The notes beneath the pieces were generated by a model. That model made no database searches and had not been told where the DNA came from. It saw only the letters and a list, made by a program, of their open reading frames with translations. The position numbers and the translations under genes are program-made. This document shows positions 35,980 to 44,460 of a DNA stretch of 57,987 bases, piece after piece. The DNA comes from CAZQAA01 sp964591255. Lineage in GTDB: Bacteria > Desulfobacterota > DSM-4660 > Desulfatiglandales > Desulfatiglandaceae. Within the stretch, counting starts at the first letter, position 1; the number at the start of each line of letters is the position of its first letter. The stretch is taken from NCBI GenBank assembly GCA_964591255.1, contig CAZQAA010000211.1, positions 1 through 57,987 on the forward strand. Direction: 5' to 3'.

Positions 35980-37213
35980 TAAGGTACCTTCTGATCCAGT
36001 CCAGGGCCATCATTGATGCATTTAATCTTATCTTGTTTCTGTTTCCCCGAAATAGATATCTGCAAGAGACCAGCTCATCGCTTGAGGAAAGACCGATATA
36101 GACAGTCCCAACCGGTTTGTCGTGGCTTCCACCATCAGGGCCGGCTATACCTGTTACGGCTAGTCCCAAGTCCGTTTCCATATTCTTCCTTATACCATGA
36201 GCCATTTCCTTAACCGTTTTGTCGCTTACGGCCCCATGGTTTTTAAGTGTATCGGGATGAACGTCTAAAAGGGAAATCTTGGAGCGGTTGCTGTATACTA
36301 CAGCACCACCCTGAAAATATCCCGAACTCCCGGGAACCTTAGTCAAACGGTATCCTATAAGCCCGCCGGTACACGATTCGGCTACGGAGATGGTTAGATT
36401 TCTGGACAAAAGTATGGCACCTACTACATCTTCTATCTCAGCGTTTCCACTACAAAATATATATGGTCCCAGGAGATCCCTTATCTCGGATTCAATTTTC
36501 TCTAGTTCCTTTTCAACTTCTGTCTCATCACTCTTGCTCAGTGTAAGTGTGATGTGGTTTTCAGGAAAGTGGGGATAAAAACCCAGTATAACATCCCCTG
36601 TCTTTCCAGCCAGACTTTTCAATGTTTCTGCAATTTGAGGTTCGCTTAATCCATACAGCTTCAGAATTCTTTGCCTGACAAAGGGTAATTTTTCGTATAA
36701 ACCTATGATTTCTGGCAGCACGAACCGATCCATAAGATATTGCATCTGATCCGGCACCCCTGGAAGAAAGTAGAATAAAACATCATTTTTTTCCAGGGAA
36801 AATCCACATGCCTCACCATCAGGGTCTAATATTCTTGAACCTTCAGGCATCCATGCCATCTTTTCAAGGGAGGCGGTCATTTTCATGTTCATGGATTGGG
36901 CGCGATTCTTGATATGTTCAAGAATTTTTCTGTGCAGGGTTAGAGGTCTTTCCAGTGCTTTTGCCACGATCTCATTTGTTATATCATCTTCAGTTGAACC
37001 AAGACCTCCTGTTACAATCACAACGCGTGAATCCTGCAGGGCATTTTTCAGGGCCTCGGAAACCATTTTATGGTCATCACCGATGGAGGTTATTCTGGTT
37101 ACATTCAGGCCCAGCGCCGTGAGCTTGTCAGCGGCATAACACGAATTCAAATCAAGGGTCTTGCCCGAAATAAGTTCGCTCCCTATGGTAATAATTTCAC
37201 AGGGTGTCTTCAT
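35951..37213 (-). CDS. cinA: CinA: ADP-ribose pyrophosphatase / nicotinamide-mononucleotide amidase
   Basis: The 420-residue protein has the N-terminal COG1058 (MoCF) domain ('EIITIGSELISGKTLDLNSCYAADKLTALG', 'VIVTGGLGSTEDDITNEIVAKAL') and a C-terminal CinA amidase domain with 'AESCTGGLIGYRL', 'GGAVVYSNRSK' and 'VTGIAGPDGGSHDKPVGTVYIG', all intact. It salvages NMN produced by NAD use. The frame is open to 37396, but ATG 37213 with AAGGAGG is the start. A second, degenerate CinA lies at 44461-45693. Confidence 0.93.
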   Translation of the reverse strand: MKTPCEIITIGSELISGKTLDLNSCYAADKLTALGLNVTRITSIGDDHKMVSEALKNALQDSRVVIVTGGLGSTEDDITNEIVAKALERPLTLHRKILEHIKNRAQSMNMKMTASLEKMAWMPEGSRILDPDGEACGFSLEKNDVLFYFLPGVPDQMQYLMDRFVLPEIIGLYEKLPFVRQRILKLYGLSEPQIAETLKSLAGKTGDVILGFYPHFPENHITLTLSKSDETEVEKELEKIESEIRDLLGPYIFCSGNAEIEDVVGAILLSRNLTISVAESCTGGLIGYRLTKVPGSSGYFQGGAVVYSNRSKISLLDVHPDTLKNHGAVSDKTVKEMAHGIRKNMETDLGLAVTGIAGPDGGSHDKPVGTVYIGLSSSDELVSCRYLFRGNRNKIRLNASMMALDWIRRYLNGDSFLLSI

Positions 37214-37227
37214 TCTGTTTCCCCTCC

Positions 37228-37716
37228 TTAAAAAAGATTCCACAGATGAAGGGTGATAACAACTCCTGCCCAGGCGTATAGTCCTGCCAGGATATCGTCC
37301 ATTACAATGCCGATTCCTCCATACATGCGTTCGGCCTGTTTTATGGGAAACGGCTTTATGATATCGAATAAGCGGAAAAAGATAAAGCCGAGACAAATGA
37401 CCGACCAGGAAGTCGGCAGAAAAGACACGGCGAGCAGGAAACCTGCAACCTCGTCAATGACAATTGCCGGGGGATCTGGCAGTGTCAACATGGCTTGAGA
37501 ACGATCCGATGCCCAGATAGCGGTTACTATTATTATGGTCAGGCATAATATCCTGGAGATTATGCTGAATTTCCAGCACAGAAGGACAACAGGGATTGCT
37601 GCAATTGTACCGCATGTGCCAGGTGCCACCGGAAAAAGACCGGTGCCGAACCACGTAGACAACACCAGCGCAATTTTTCCGGATAGTGAGGATTTCCGGA
37701 AGACATCCCGTATCAT
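37228..37716 (-). CDS. pgpA: Phosphatidylglycerophosphatase A
   Basis: The 162-residue membrane protein has the PgpA pattern 'TWFGTGLFPVAPGTCGTIAAIPVVLL', 'DPPAIVIDEVAGFLLA', 'FFRLFDIIKPFPIKQAERMYGGIGIVMDDILAGLYA', with the Asp residues of the metal site. It dephosphorylates PGP to phosphatidylglycerol in the inner membrane. The frame stays open upstream to 37935, but the family begins near ATG 37716, and the extra stretch overlaps a folded RNA candidate. The ribosome site before 37716 is weak. It lies 14 bases before cinA. Confidence 0.88.
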   Translation of the reverse strand: MIRDVFRKSSLSGKIALVLSTWFGTGLFPVAPGTCGTIAAIPVVLLCWKFSIISRILCLTIIIVTAIWASDRSQAMLTLPDPPAIVIDEVAGFLLAVSFLPTSWSVICLGFIFFRLFDIIKPFPIKQAERMYGGIGIVMDDILAGLYAWAGVVITLHLWNLF

Positions 37717-38053
37717 AATTATGTTAGCCAGGTCTTTGTTTGAAAGCAAATAGATGATGCCCTTCCTTGGTTCCAAGTCTCCCGGACCGGTCTTTTCACA
37801 GAATTGTGAGCAGGGGAAACTTGCCTGCTCCGCATTCCTTCTGACAAGCGCAGGGCTGCGGCTTCTCCCACTGAATAAGCCTGGAAAAAACGGCGCCCTC
37901 CCGACAGTTACTGTAGAAAGGGTATCATCATTCACCCGATGAGACAGGAAGTCTTAGAAAGAGCGGAAATGTTACTATATCAATAAACTATCAGACTGAG
38001 ATTTTGATATCAAGCAGGGAATAATTTTTCCGTAGTAAAACCTAATTCTGAAA
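37717..38053 (-). ncRNA. Gap between larC and pgpA holding a candidate structured RNA (stems within 37753-37929)
   Basis: This 337-base gap has no convincing protein gene. A 14-position closing stem pairs 37753-37766 with 37916-37929 (12 Watson-Crick pairs, one wobble, one mismatch). Inside are a hairpin with GAGCAGG/CCTGCTC (37808-37814 with 37824-37830), extended by GAAT/ATTC (37801-37804, 37834-37837) and CTTTTCA/TGACAAG (37792-37798, 37842-37848). Also seen are GGCTT/AAGCC (37860-37864, 37877-37881) within GGGC/GCCC (37853-37856, 37895-37898), and ACAG/CTGT (37904-37907, 37911-37914). The size (~180 nt) suits a 6S-like RNA or a leader for pgpA; the class is not recognised. Strand is a guess from pgpA. 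Confidence 0.5.
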
Positions 38054-39229
38054 TCATGGGGCTACTTTTTTGTTAACACCCATGACCCATTCGTAGATTT
38101 TTCTGAGTGGAAGCCTGTTCCTTATGGCTATTTCCCGACAGGCGGCATATTCAGGCATAATCAAAGAGATACCGTTGGATTGTACGATTTTATTGACCCT
38201 GATTTTGCCCCAGGGGCTCTCTATATTAGTATCATATCGTTTTAGTATCTTCCTCTGTGAATATCGGTATCGTATTCCAAGGGTGGCGGATTCCAGGAAT
38301 ATCATATCCATCAAGTTGTCGAGCTGATCAGGACGTCCCATGACCTGGATCTGGATTCCAGGCCGATTTTTTTTCATTTGAACAGGAAAAAAAGCCACGT
38401 CAAGTGCCCCGGCTTCAAACAATCTATCCATCAAATAGCCCAACCACTCAGGATTGGTATTGTCTATATTGGTTTCGATAAGGACAACCGTTTCAGTCTC
38501 TTTTTCAACCTGTTCATTCCCTATAATAATTCGCAGAAGATTGGGCCTGTCGGATAAATCTCTGCTTCCCACTCCGTAACCAGTTTTTTCCATCACCATG
38601 GGAGGCATTGCTCCGAAATCGCTTACAAGGGTTTTTATAAGGGCGGCTCCGGTGGGAGTAACCATCTCCTCTTGAAGACCAGAACCCGAGACCGGTATGC
38701 CCTTGAGAAGGGAAAGGGTCGCAGGAGAAGGGAGAGGTATCCTTCCGTGGGAGATATCTTGGAATCCTGAGCCGAGCGGAATGGGTGAAGCTACTATCTT
38801 TGTAATCCCCAAGCGGTGGATGCCAAAAGCTACCCCAACAATATCTATAATGGAATCTGTTGCTCCTACCTCATGAAAATGGACTTCTTCGAGTGAACAA
38901 CCGTGTATTTTTGCTTCAGCCTCCGCAAGCAGTTCAAATATCTTGAGACTTGTATCTTTTACCCCGACATCAAGGTCGCTTTTCAGAATTATGTCACGGA
39001 TAGAATTAAGAGTGTTTGGCTCCTTCCCGACTTTTTCAAGAATGACCAACAGTCTTGTGCCTGAAATTCCTTTCCGGAGTTCCCTGCGTATATCCAGCCG
39101 ATAACCGGTAACAGGAAGCGTATGAAGAGCCTGATCTAATTCTTTAAAACAAAGGCCTGCATCAAGAAGGGCGGCCAGGAACATGTCGCCACTGATACCG
39201 GAAAAGCAATCCAAGTAGGCCGTAGTCAT
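38054..39229 (-). CDS. larC: LarC-type nickel-pincer cofactor nickel insertion protein
   Basis: The 391-residue DUF111 protein begins 'MTTAYLDCFSGISGDMFLAALLDAG' and has 'EVHFHEVGATDSIIDIVG' and 'LPSPATLSLLKGIPVSG', all family hallmarks. LarC inserts nickel into the pyridinium bisthiocarboxylate cofactor of lactate racemase and related enzymes, using CTP. Unlike Lactobacillus, where LarC1/C2 need a frameshift, this is one continuous frame. No larB, larE or larA homologue is in the window, so the target enzyme lies elsewhere. Confidence 0.9.
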   Translation of the reverse strand: MTTAYLDCFSGISGDMFLAALLDAGLCFKELDQALHTLPVTGYRLDIRRELRKGISGTRLLVILEKVGKEPNTLNSIRDIILKSDLDVGVKDTSLKIFELLAEAEAKIHGCSLEEVHFHEVGATDSIIDIVGVAFGIHRLGITKIVASPIPLGSGFQDISHGRIPLPSPATLSLLKGIPVSGSGLQEEMVTPTGAALIKTLVSDFGAMPPMVMEKTGYGVGSRDLSDRPNLLRIIIGNEQVEKETETVVLIETNIDNTNPEWLGYLMDRLFEAGALDVAFFPVQMKKNRPGIQIQVMGRPDQLDNLMDMIFLESATLGIRYRYSQRKILKRYDTNIESPWGKIRVNKIVQSNGISLIMPEYAACREIAIRNRLPLRKIYEWVMGVNKKVAP

Positions 39230-39378
39230 TGTGTCGAGTCCCTTTGATATGATTCTATTTTATGTTGAAATTTTGAAATGGTTCCAAAGAGGAAAAGCCC
39301 ATAGATGTTTATCAAGAATAATACGAACTGGATAGAAAAGGAAGGGGAAAATGTCATGGAAAGATACGGAAAATAGGA

Positions 39379-39408
39379 TTGACTCAATTTACTGCAACTT
39401 ATTATTAT
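39379..39408 (+). promoter_or_regulatory. Promoter for the acyl-CoA synthetase gene
   Basis: TTGACT at 39379-39384 and TATTAT at 39403-39408 with 18 bases between them, about 35 bases before the start codon. No operator-like palindrome was noted. Confidence 0.5.
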
Positions 39409-39443
39409 AAGAAAAAGAAGTTATTTCTAAGGTGATGAATGTA

Positions 39444-41006
39444 ATGCCACTTAATGAGCTCTTACCAAAGGCTGTGAGACTGTATCCCGCCAGGGAGGCG
39501 GTGGTTTGTGGGGATATACGGCTGGATTATGAAGGTTTTTCCAAACGTGTATGGCGTCTTTCGAATGGACTGTTGCATTTGGGTATAAAAAAGGGAGACT
39601 GTCTGGCCGTACTGCATGAAAACTGTCACATATTTCTTGAGCTTTATTTCAGCGCCGCCCATCTTGGTTTAATACTCTTGCCTCTAAATATCAGGCTTGC
39701 ACCTGAGGAACTGTCTGTAATACTCAGGGACAGTGGCGCCTGTATCCTGGTGGCACAGGCAAAATTTCAGGACAGGGTCTTGGCATTTATAGACGATACC
39801 CGGAAGATTCAGGAAATTATCTGGACACAGTCAGGGGCTGGAGAGGAGGAGCCCGAAGGTCTAAATTATGAGGATATTATAGCAGGTGAATCCGAAACGC
39901 CGCCGGTCCATATCCATATCCGTGATACAGACGTGGCTCACCTGTATTATACCAGTGGGACCACCGGCAGACCAAAGGGTGTGATGTTGACCCATAAAAA
40001 CGTAAAGGCCCATTCTCTGGGTGCTATTGCTGAGCTTCAACTGACCGATGGAGACCACTGGATACATGCTGCGCCTCTTTTTCATCTGGCCGATGCATGG
40101 GCCACCTTTGCTGTTACCTGGGTCGGTGGGAAGCATGTCATTATTCCTTTTTTTGAACCATCCGGCATATTCAAGGCCATTGAGCAAGAGAAGGTGACCA
40201 TAACAAACCTTATTCCCACGATGCTTAATATGATGGTCAACCATCCGGAAGTTGGCAATTATGATTACTCGAGTTTGCGTGTGCTGATGAGTGGAGGCGC
40301 ACCTATAGCGCCTGAACTGGTCCGCAGGGTCATGGGAGTATTCAGATGTGATTATATACAGACCTATGGCATGACAGAGACAAGCCCGTATCTTACACTT
40401 TCCATTCTCAAGAAACATCTCATGTCCCTGCCCAGGGAAGAACGGATCGGATTCAAGATTAAAACGGGGCGGGAATTTATTAACGTAAACCTTAGGATAG
40501 TGGACAGGCAGGGAAAAGATGTGGCAAGGGACAACAGAGAGGTTGGAGAGATTATTGTGAAGGGAGACACTGTGACTCCAGGATACTGGAATCTGCCAGA
40601 GGAGACCCAGAAGGCAATCAAAGATGGCTGGCTTTATACCGGAGATCTGGCCGTAATGGACCGGGAAGGCTATGTCACTATTGTTGACAGGAAAAAAGAT
40701 ATGATCCTGACCGGCGGAGAAAATGTGTATTCAACCGAGGTAGAAAATGTGCTCTATAGGCATCAAGGGATATTAGAAGCAGCAGTGATCGGGATACCTG
40801 ACAATCACTGGGGCGAAGCAGTGAAGGCCTGTATAGTACTAAAGGAAGGTTCCAGTGTAACAGCAGATGAGATTATATCTTTTTGCAAACAACACCTAGC
40901 TCACTACAAGGCACCCAAGAGCGTAGAATTCCTGGATGCCCTGCCAAAAACCGGCTCGGGAAAAATATCCAAAAAGGCCTTACGAAATAGCTATCGGAAC
41001 GGTTAA
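39444..41006 (+). CDS. Acyl-CoA synthetase (AMP-forming), fatty/aromatic acid:CoA ligase type
   Basis: The 520-residue ANL-family ligase has the P-loop 'YYTSGTTGRPKGVMLTHKN', the A5-type motif 'YGMTETSP', 'WLYTGDLAVMDREGYVTIVDRKKDMILTGGENVYSTEVE' and the C-terminal catalytic Lys in 'PKTGSGKISKK'. It activates a carboxylic acid to its CoA thioester through an acyl-adenylate. Length and motifs fit medium or long-chain fatty-acid ligases, and aromatic acids cannot be excluded. ATG 39435 is an alternative, but AAGG at 39429-39432 is better spaced for ATG 39444. It stands alone on the plus strand. Confidence 0.9.
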   Translation: MPLNELLPKAVRLYPAREAVVCGDIRLDYEGFSKRVWRLSNGLLHLGIKKGDCLAVLHENCHIFLELYFSAAHLGLILLPLNIRLAPEELSVILRDSGACILVAQAKFQDRVLAFIDDTRKIQEIIWTQSGAGEEEPEGLNYEDIIAGESETPPVHIHIRDTDVAHLYYTSGTTGRPKGVMLTHKNVKAHSLGAIAELQLTDGDHWIHAAPLFHLADAWATFAVTWVGGKHVIIPFFEPSGIFKAIEQEKVTITNLIPTMLNMMVNHPEVGNYDYSSLRVLMSGGAPIAPELVRRVMGVFRCDYIQTYGMTETSPYLTLSILKKHLMSLPREERIGFKIKTGREFINVNLRIVDRQGKDVARDNREVGEIIVKGDTVTPGYWNLPEETQKAIKDGWLYTGDLAVMDREGYVTIVDRKKDMILTGGENVYSTEVENVLYRHQGILEAAVIGIPDNHWGEAVKACIVLKEGSSVTADEIISFCKQHLAHYKAPKSVEFLDALPKTGSGKISKKALRNSYRNG

Positions 41007-41031
41007 CAGTCCTGTATCCTTGGAAAATTTC

Positions 41032-42510
41032 TTAACCATTTGTTGTAAGACGATCGGACAGCACGAGGAGATCCTTTTCCACCATATTGTCTGTCCGTAT
41101 TTCATTAAACGGGATCGCATAACCTCGTCCTGAGCTTACAGCCGGCATAAGCCGTGATGTTCCCGCCTTTAGATATTCGGACACATTGTATGCCATTCTC
41201 TGGGCCAGTGTTATATCTTGGTTATTGGGGGCAGCCCCTCTGATGTCCCTGGAAAATGACTCACAGACCACCTTCCTTTTTATTTTTATGCCAGTTGCCA
41301 AAAGTTCTTTGTAAAAATATTCTGCCGCATTATCCTTTATCCCCTTCTCATTCCTCTCATCCTTTTTGTAACCCTCGGCTACAACAATTACACATTCATC
41401 ACGCCTGTTTAGGGCCTCCACCACTTTTTTATGGTCAATATCGGTGTTGGGAAGAACGGCCAAATGGGCCCTGGAACCGAGGCAGGAATGGAGGGCATGA
41501 AAGCCACTGCTCGCACCCATCATCTCTATTATATAGGTTCTCTTATGAGTCCTGGCATCGGCCATGTAACATCTGATCTTTTCAGAACCCATCTCTATGC
41601 CGGTATTTTCACCTATGCATTCGGTGCCGGCAATATCGCTGTCGATGGTAACAGGTATAAAAAACACCTGTATGGAGGTAGATATGAGATCACAGAGGGC
41701 CTTGGTTCCTCTAAACGTACCGTTACCGCCTATTGATATTATGGCTTTTACATTTTTTCTTTTAATGGTCTGTGCCGCCTTTTTCTTTATTTCATCCTTC
41801 ACAAAATCCTTATACCTTTCGGTTCTAAGTTGTGCTCCACGCCATTCTGACAAAGGAGCAGCATGAAACACGCCCGGGACATGGTCTAACTTCTTAAACA
41901 GTTCAGGATCATAAACAAGCCGTACAAAATCGTCATCATTACCTGTTACAAGAGACTTAAAACCTTCACGTGTTGCATACACTTCTCTGCCGATCCCTTC
42001 CAGGTGATAAGTGATAAAGGCGGTAACAGGGTTGTATCCAGGGGCGCAGCCGCCATCCTGGATAAGGAGGACGTCGATTTCATTAAACATTCTCTGGCTT
42101 TCCAGCTTTGTTTTTCTTATCTGCGAAGATATCCTTTCCCCAACCCTGATCCTGGCCAGCAGTTCATCTGGATCAACAGGTTTTTGGAGAAAGTCGTCAG
42201 CACCTTCGTTCATGCACCTTATCTTATCCTCCTTTGCCTCTTTGGCACTGACTATAATAAGATATATATCGGAAAGTTCGGCATCGGGGTCGGATTTTAT
42301 ATAGCGGCATAGCTCATGGCCATCCATCTCAGGCATCATCAGGTCGGATACTATGATATCCGGGATCCAGTCTTTGATCAGGTTCACGGCCTCTTTACCG
42401 TTTCCAGCTCCCCTCACCTCAAGTTCTGAAAGTGATTTCAGGATTTTCATGTAAAGCTCCCGGGTAGTTCTGTTGTCTTCCACCACCAGCACCCTGAATT
42501 TTTGCGCCAT
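41032..42510 (-). CDS. Response-regulator receiver domain fused to a phosphofructokinase-like domain
   Basis: The 492-residue protein starts with an intact REC domain (1-~125): acidic pair Glu11-Asp12, phospho-acceptor Asp56 in 'PDIIVSDLMMPEMDG', Ser88 and Lys110. After a helical linker, residues ~145-470 match ATP-type phosphofructokinase: 'GGCAPGYN' (153-160, PfkA GGDAPGMN), 'GGNGT' (261-265, GGDGS), 'TIDSD' (288-292, TIDND), 'IEMMGASSG' (VEVMGRYCG), 'VVAEG' (Glu379) and 'RGAAP' (424-428). Catalytic Asp290 is kept; Asp103 is Asn263 and Arg171 is Ala333. So it may be a phospho-controlled sugar kinase, or a sensor. ATG 42510 fits GGAGG; it lies 47 bases after proC. Confidence 0.9.
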   Translation of the reverse strand: MAQKFRVLVVEDNRTTRELYMKILKSLSELEVRGAGNGKEAVNLIKDWIPDIIVSDLMMPEMDGHELCRYIKSDPDAELSDIYLIIVSAKEAKEDKIRCMNEGADDFLQKPVDPDELLARIRVGERISSQIRKTKLESQRMFNEIDVLLIQDGGCAPGYNPVTAFITYHLEGIGREVYATREGFKSLVTGNDDDFVRLVYDPELFKKLDHVPGVFHAAPLSEWRGAQLRTERYKDFVKDEIKKKAAQTIKRKNVKAIISIGGNGTFRGTKALCDLISTSIQVFFIPVTIDSDIAGTECIGENTGIEMGSEKIRCYMADARTHKRTYIIEMMGASSGFHALHSCLGSRAHLAVLPNTDIDHKKVVEALNRRDECVIVVAEGYKKDERNEKGIKDNAAEYFYKELLATGIKIKRKVVCESFSRDIRGAAPNNQDITLAQRMAYNVSEYLKAGTSRLMPAVSSGRGYAIPFNEIRTDNMVEKDLLVLSDRLTTNG

Positions 42511-42557
42511 AATCATCCTCCATGGTTTAGTATGTCTTTCTGAACGTACTTATTCCC

Positions 42558-43370
42558 TTAGCCCTTGCCCAGTTCCATGGCCCTATCATATGCTGCTTTA
42601 ACTGCCTTTTTTATCATATTCTCAAGACCCATATCTTCAAAAACACCCAGGCCGGCTGCAGTTGTACCCCCTGGAGACGTAACCATCTCTCGCAGTCCGG
42701 ACAAGGGAAGATCCGATTCCCTTGCCAGGTATGCAGCGCCCAAAAAGGTCTGAATTACCAGCCTAAGAGACGTATCAGGATCAAGGCCGATATTGATACC
42801 GCTACTCACCATGCACTCCATTATTCTAAAGACATATCCGGGACCACTTCCGGACAGGGCGGTTACTGCATCCATCAGGTCTTCTTTCACTTCTATAGTG
42901 TTTCCCACGGCATTAAAGATGTTTTTTGCTGTAGACATGTGCTCATCCTCTGCCCATTGTCCACGGGCCAAGACACTTATGCCCTTCTGAACAAGGGCAG
43001 GAGTATTCGGCATCACCCGGATTAACGGGATATCTCGACCTATGATGGAGTGAATCATCTTGAGTGGAATTCCTGCGGCAATAGAGATAACCAGATGTTT
43101 TCCAGTGAGTTCTTCTCTAATTTCTTCAAGTACTTCACGCATATTCTGAGGCTTTATTGACAGTACCACTGTTGAGCATGCACTCACAAGATCCCTGTTA
43201 GACATGGTCTTGATACCGAATTTATCGGATATGATTTTCAAGGCCTTATCACTATTGTCTGAGGTAGCCAACTGATCCGGCAGATATGTACGGCTTTGAA
43301 TAAGTCCCTTGATTATGGCCGTCGCCATGTTACCGGCACCGATAAAACCCACTTTTTCACTTCCTCTCAT
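42558..43370 (-). CDS. proC: Pyrroline-5-carboxylate reductase
   Basis: The 270-residue protein has the NAD(P) motif 'VGFIGAGNMATAIIKGL' and the signature 'ALSGSGPGYVFRIMECMVSSGINIGL' and 'LREMVTSPGGTTAAGL' region. It makes proline from pyrroline-5-carboxylate. GGAGGG precedes ATG 43370, and a strong promoter lies at 43403-43431. It is 47 bases upstream of the REC-PFK gene on the same strand and may be co-transcribed with it. Confidence 0.95.
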   Translation of the reverse strand: MRGSEKVGFIGAGNMATAIIKGLIQSRTYLPDQLATSDNSDKALKIISDKFGIKTMSNRDLVSACSTVVLSIKPQNMREVLEEIREELTGKHLVISIAAGIPLKMIHSIIGRDIPLIRVMPNTPALVQKGISVLARGQWAEDEHMSTAKNIFNAVGNTIEVKEDLMDAVTALSGSGPGYVFRIMECMVSSGINIGLDPDTSLRLVIQTFLGAAYLARESDLPLSGLREMVTSPGGTTAAGLGVFEDMGLENMIKKAVKAAYDRAMELGKG

Positions 43371-43402
43371 ACAATACCCTCCGTTTATAACATACCATGA
43401 AG

Positions 43403-43431
43403 ATTATACTATGATAGATGTTGCCGTTCAA
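43403..43431 (-). promoter_or_regulatory. proC promoter
   Basis: On the minus strand TTGAAC (43431-43426) and a perfect TATAAT (43408-43403) are 17 bases apart, 33 bases before the proC start. The rest of the 294-base gap (43371-43664) holds AT-rich sequence with a plus-strand TATAAT at 43598-43603 that may serve the small gene at 43665. Confidence 0.65.
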
Positions 43432-43664
43432 GAAATAGTATTGCGCATGCACGAGTCGAACAGGCGGGAGAGTCGGGGTAACAGGTCAAAAATTTGACTG
43501 ATGAGGTAAAGTCTGGGCCAATTTTATAAATACAGTACAATTAATTTTTTGTGTAACATGTTGTTATTATATGTTTTTATGGCAAGTTTCTTTTTGGTAT
43601 AATTTTTGCTTTAAATTTTCCGGTAGCAGGGTTTTTAAATAATATATAAAAACATGGTGGCAAT

Positions 43665-43907
43665 ATGACAACAGAGACGGTTAAGAGAGTGAAAAAAGAT
43701 AATCAGCCTTTAGTAGAGCCGGATAATAAAACATCTGACCATGATTTTTCCCGGAAAAGGCTTATTGCATTAAATGCAGCATTTGAGGCTGCCAGGGCCG
43801 GGCAGACCGGATCTGAATTTGCCTTGTTGGTTGATAAAACCCTCCATATGGCGACAAAGACAAAAGAGGAAGATGTTAAAGATTCATCAATCTGTTATTT
43901 ATTATGA
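43665..43907 (+). CDS. Small protein with an isolated chemoreceptor (MCP) signalling-tip motif
   Basis: The 80-residue protein carries 'LIALNAAFEAARAGQTGSEFALLVDKTLHMA' at ~33-63, which parallels the hairpin tip of methyl-accepting chemotaxis proteins (LLALNAAIEAARAGE.G.GFAVVADEVR). This tip binds CheA and CheW. The rest of a receptor (sensor, membrane segments, HAMP, long coiled coil) is missing: the first 30 residues are polar and charged, the last 15 carry no motif. It may be a free CheA/CheW-binding peptide or the relic of a receptor. ATG 43665 has a weak ribosome site (TGGTGG). It overlaps the convergent DUF3135 gene by 13 bases. Confidence 0.55.
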   Translation: MTTETVKRVKKDNQPLVEPDNKTSDHDFSRKRLIALNAAFEAARAGQTGSEFALLVDKTLHMATKTKEEDVKDSSICYLL

Positions 43908-44239
43908 TTCGGGGTTCCATTGAGAGTGGAATTTAGATTTTTTATGGTGGGATGCCAGACTTCGTGAAAATGTTCCCAAAAAATGGTTTGCGCAAGGACA
44001 AACCTGTTATGGACTGATCCGGCTCCTTTCATCTTTTTATCCCAGGATTCCTGTAAGGCCCTCAGCCTTTTTTTCTGTTCTTCATCCCTTGCACTGTTAA
44101 TAACCTCTTCTATCATTCTTCTTCTTTCTTGCTCAAAGATGAACCTGTTTTCTTTAAATAGTGCAGATAGACGGGCATGCTCATTTAACGCATGTTTTTC
44201 TCTCTCCTGCCTTTCTTGCTCCCAGCTACGTCTTTTCAT
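43895..44239 (-). CDS. DUF3135-like coiled-coil protein
   Basis: The 114-residue charged, helical protein contains 'LSALFKENRFIFEQERRRMIEEVINSA' and 'RLRALQESWDKKMKGAGSVHNRFVLAQTIFWEHF', which resembles the DUF3135 pattern (FE.ERR.lIe..I..A....q..LR.LQ...d..r......). The function of the family is unknown. GGGGGAG precedes ATG 44239. It is convergent to the MCP-tip gene, with a 13-base overlap. Confidence 0.65.
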   Translation of the reverse strand: MKRRSWEQERQEREKHALNEHARLSALFKENRFIFEQERRRMIEEVINSARDEEQKKRLRALQESWDKKMKGAGSVHNRFVLAQTIFWEHFHEVWHPTIKNLNSTLNGTPNHNK

Positions 44240-44460
44240 ATTTTAATCTCCCCCGAGGATAAAGATATGAATTTAACTGAATGCAAACAGCGTGCCGATT
44301 TGTAATTTTGATATATCTTTATAAATTTCAAATAGTTAATGAAGGGATAGTAAAGCTGATATATGATAAATTGTGAAGTGAAGGTTATAATATGTATATA
44401 AATATGTAGTTTATTTCATACAGCAATTGGCTTTACCAGCCATCCGGTAACGATTCTGGA

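Noticed and set aside
37753..37929. Identification as 6S RNA or a cobalamin/moco riboswitch
   Set aside because: Size fits 6S, but arms are unequal and the conserved boxes of the riboswitch classes were not found; left as unclassified.
37717..37935. N-terminal extension of PgpA
   Set aside because: The family begins near ATG 37716, and the upstream frame shows no PgpA-like text.
37754..37942. Plus-strand frame of 62 codons over the structured region
   Set aside because: No ribosome site or family; base pairing explains the conservation better than a protein.
43411..43497. A 28-codon plus-strand frame starting MIDVAVQEIV
   Set aside because: No good ribosome site, and it lies over the strong minus-strand proC promoter.
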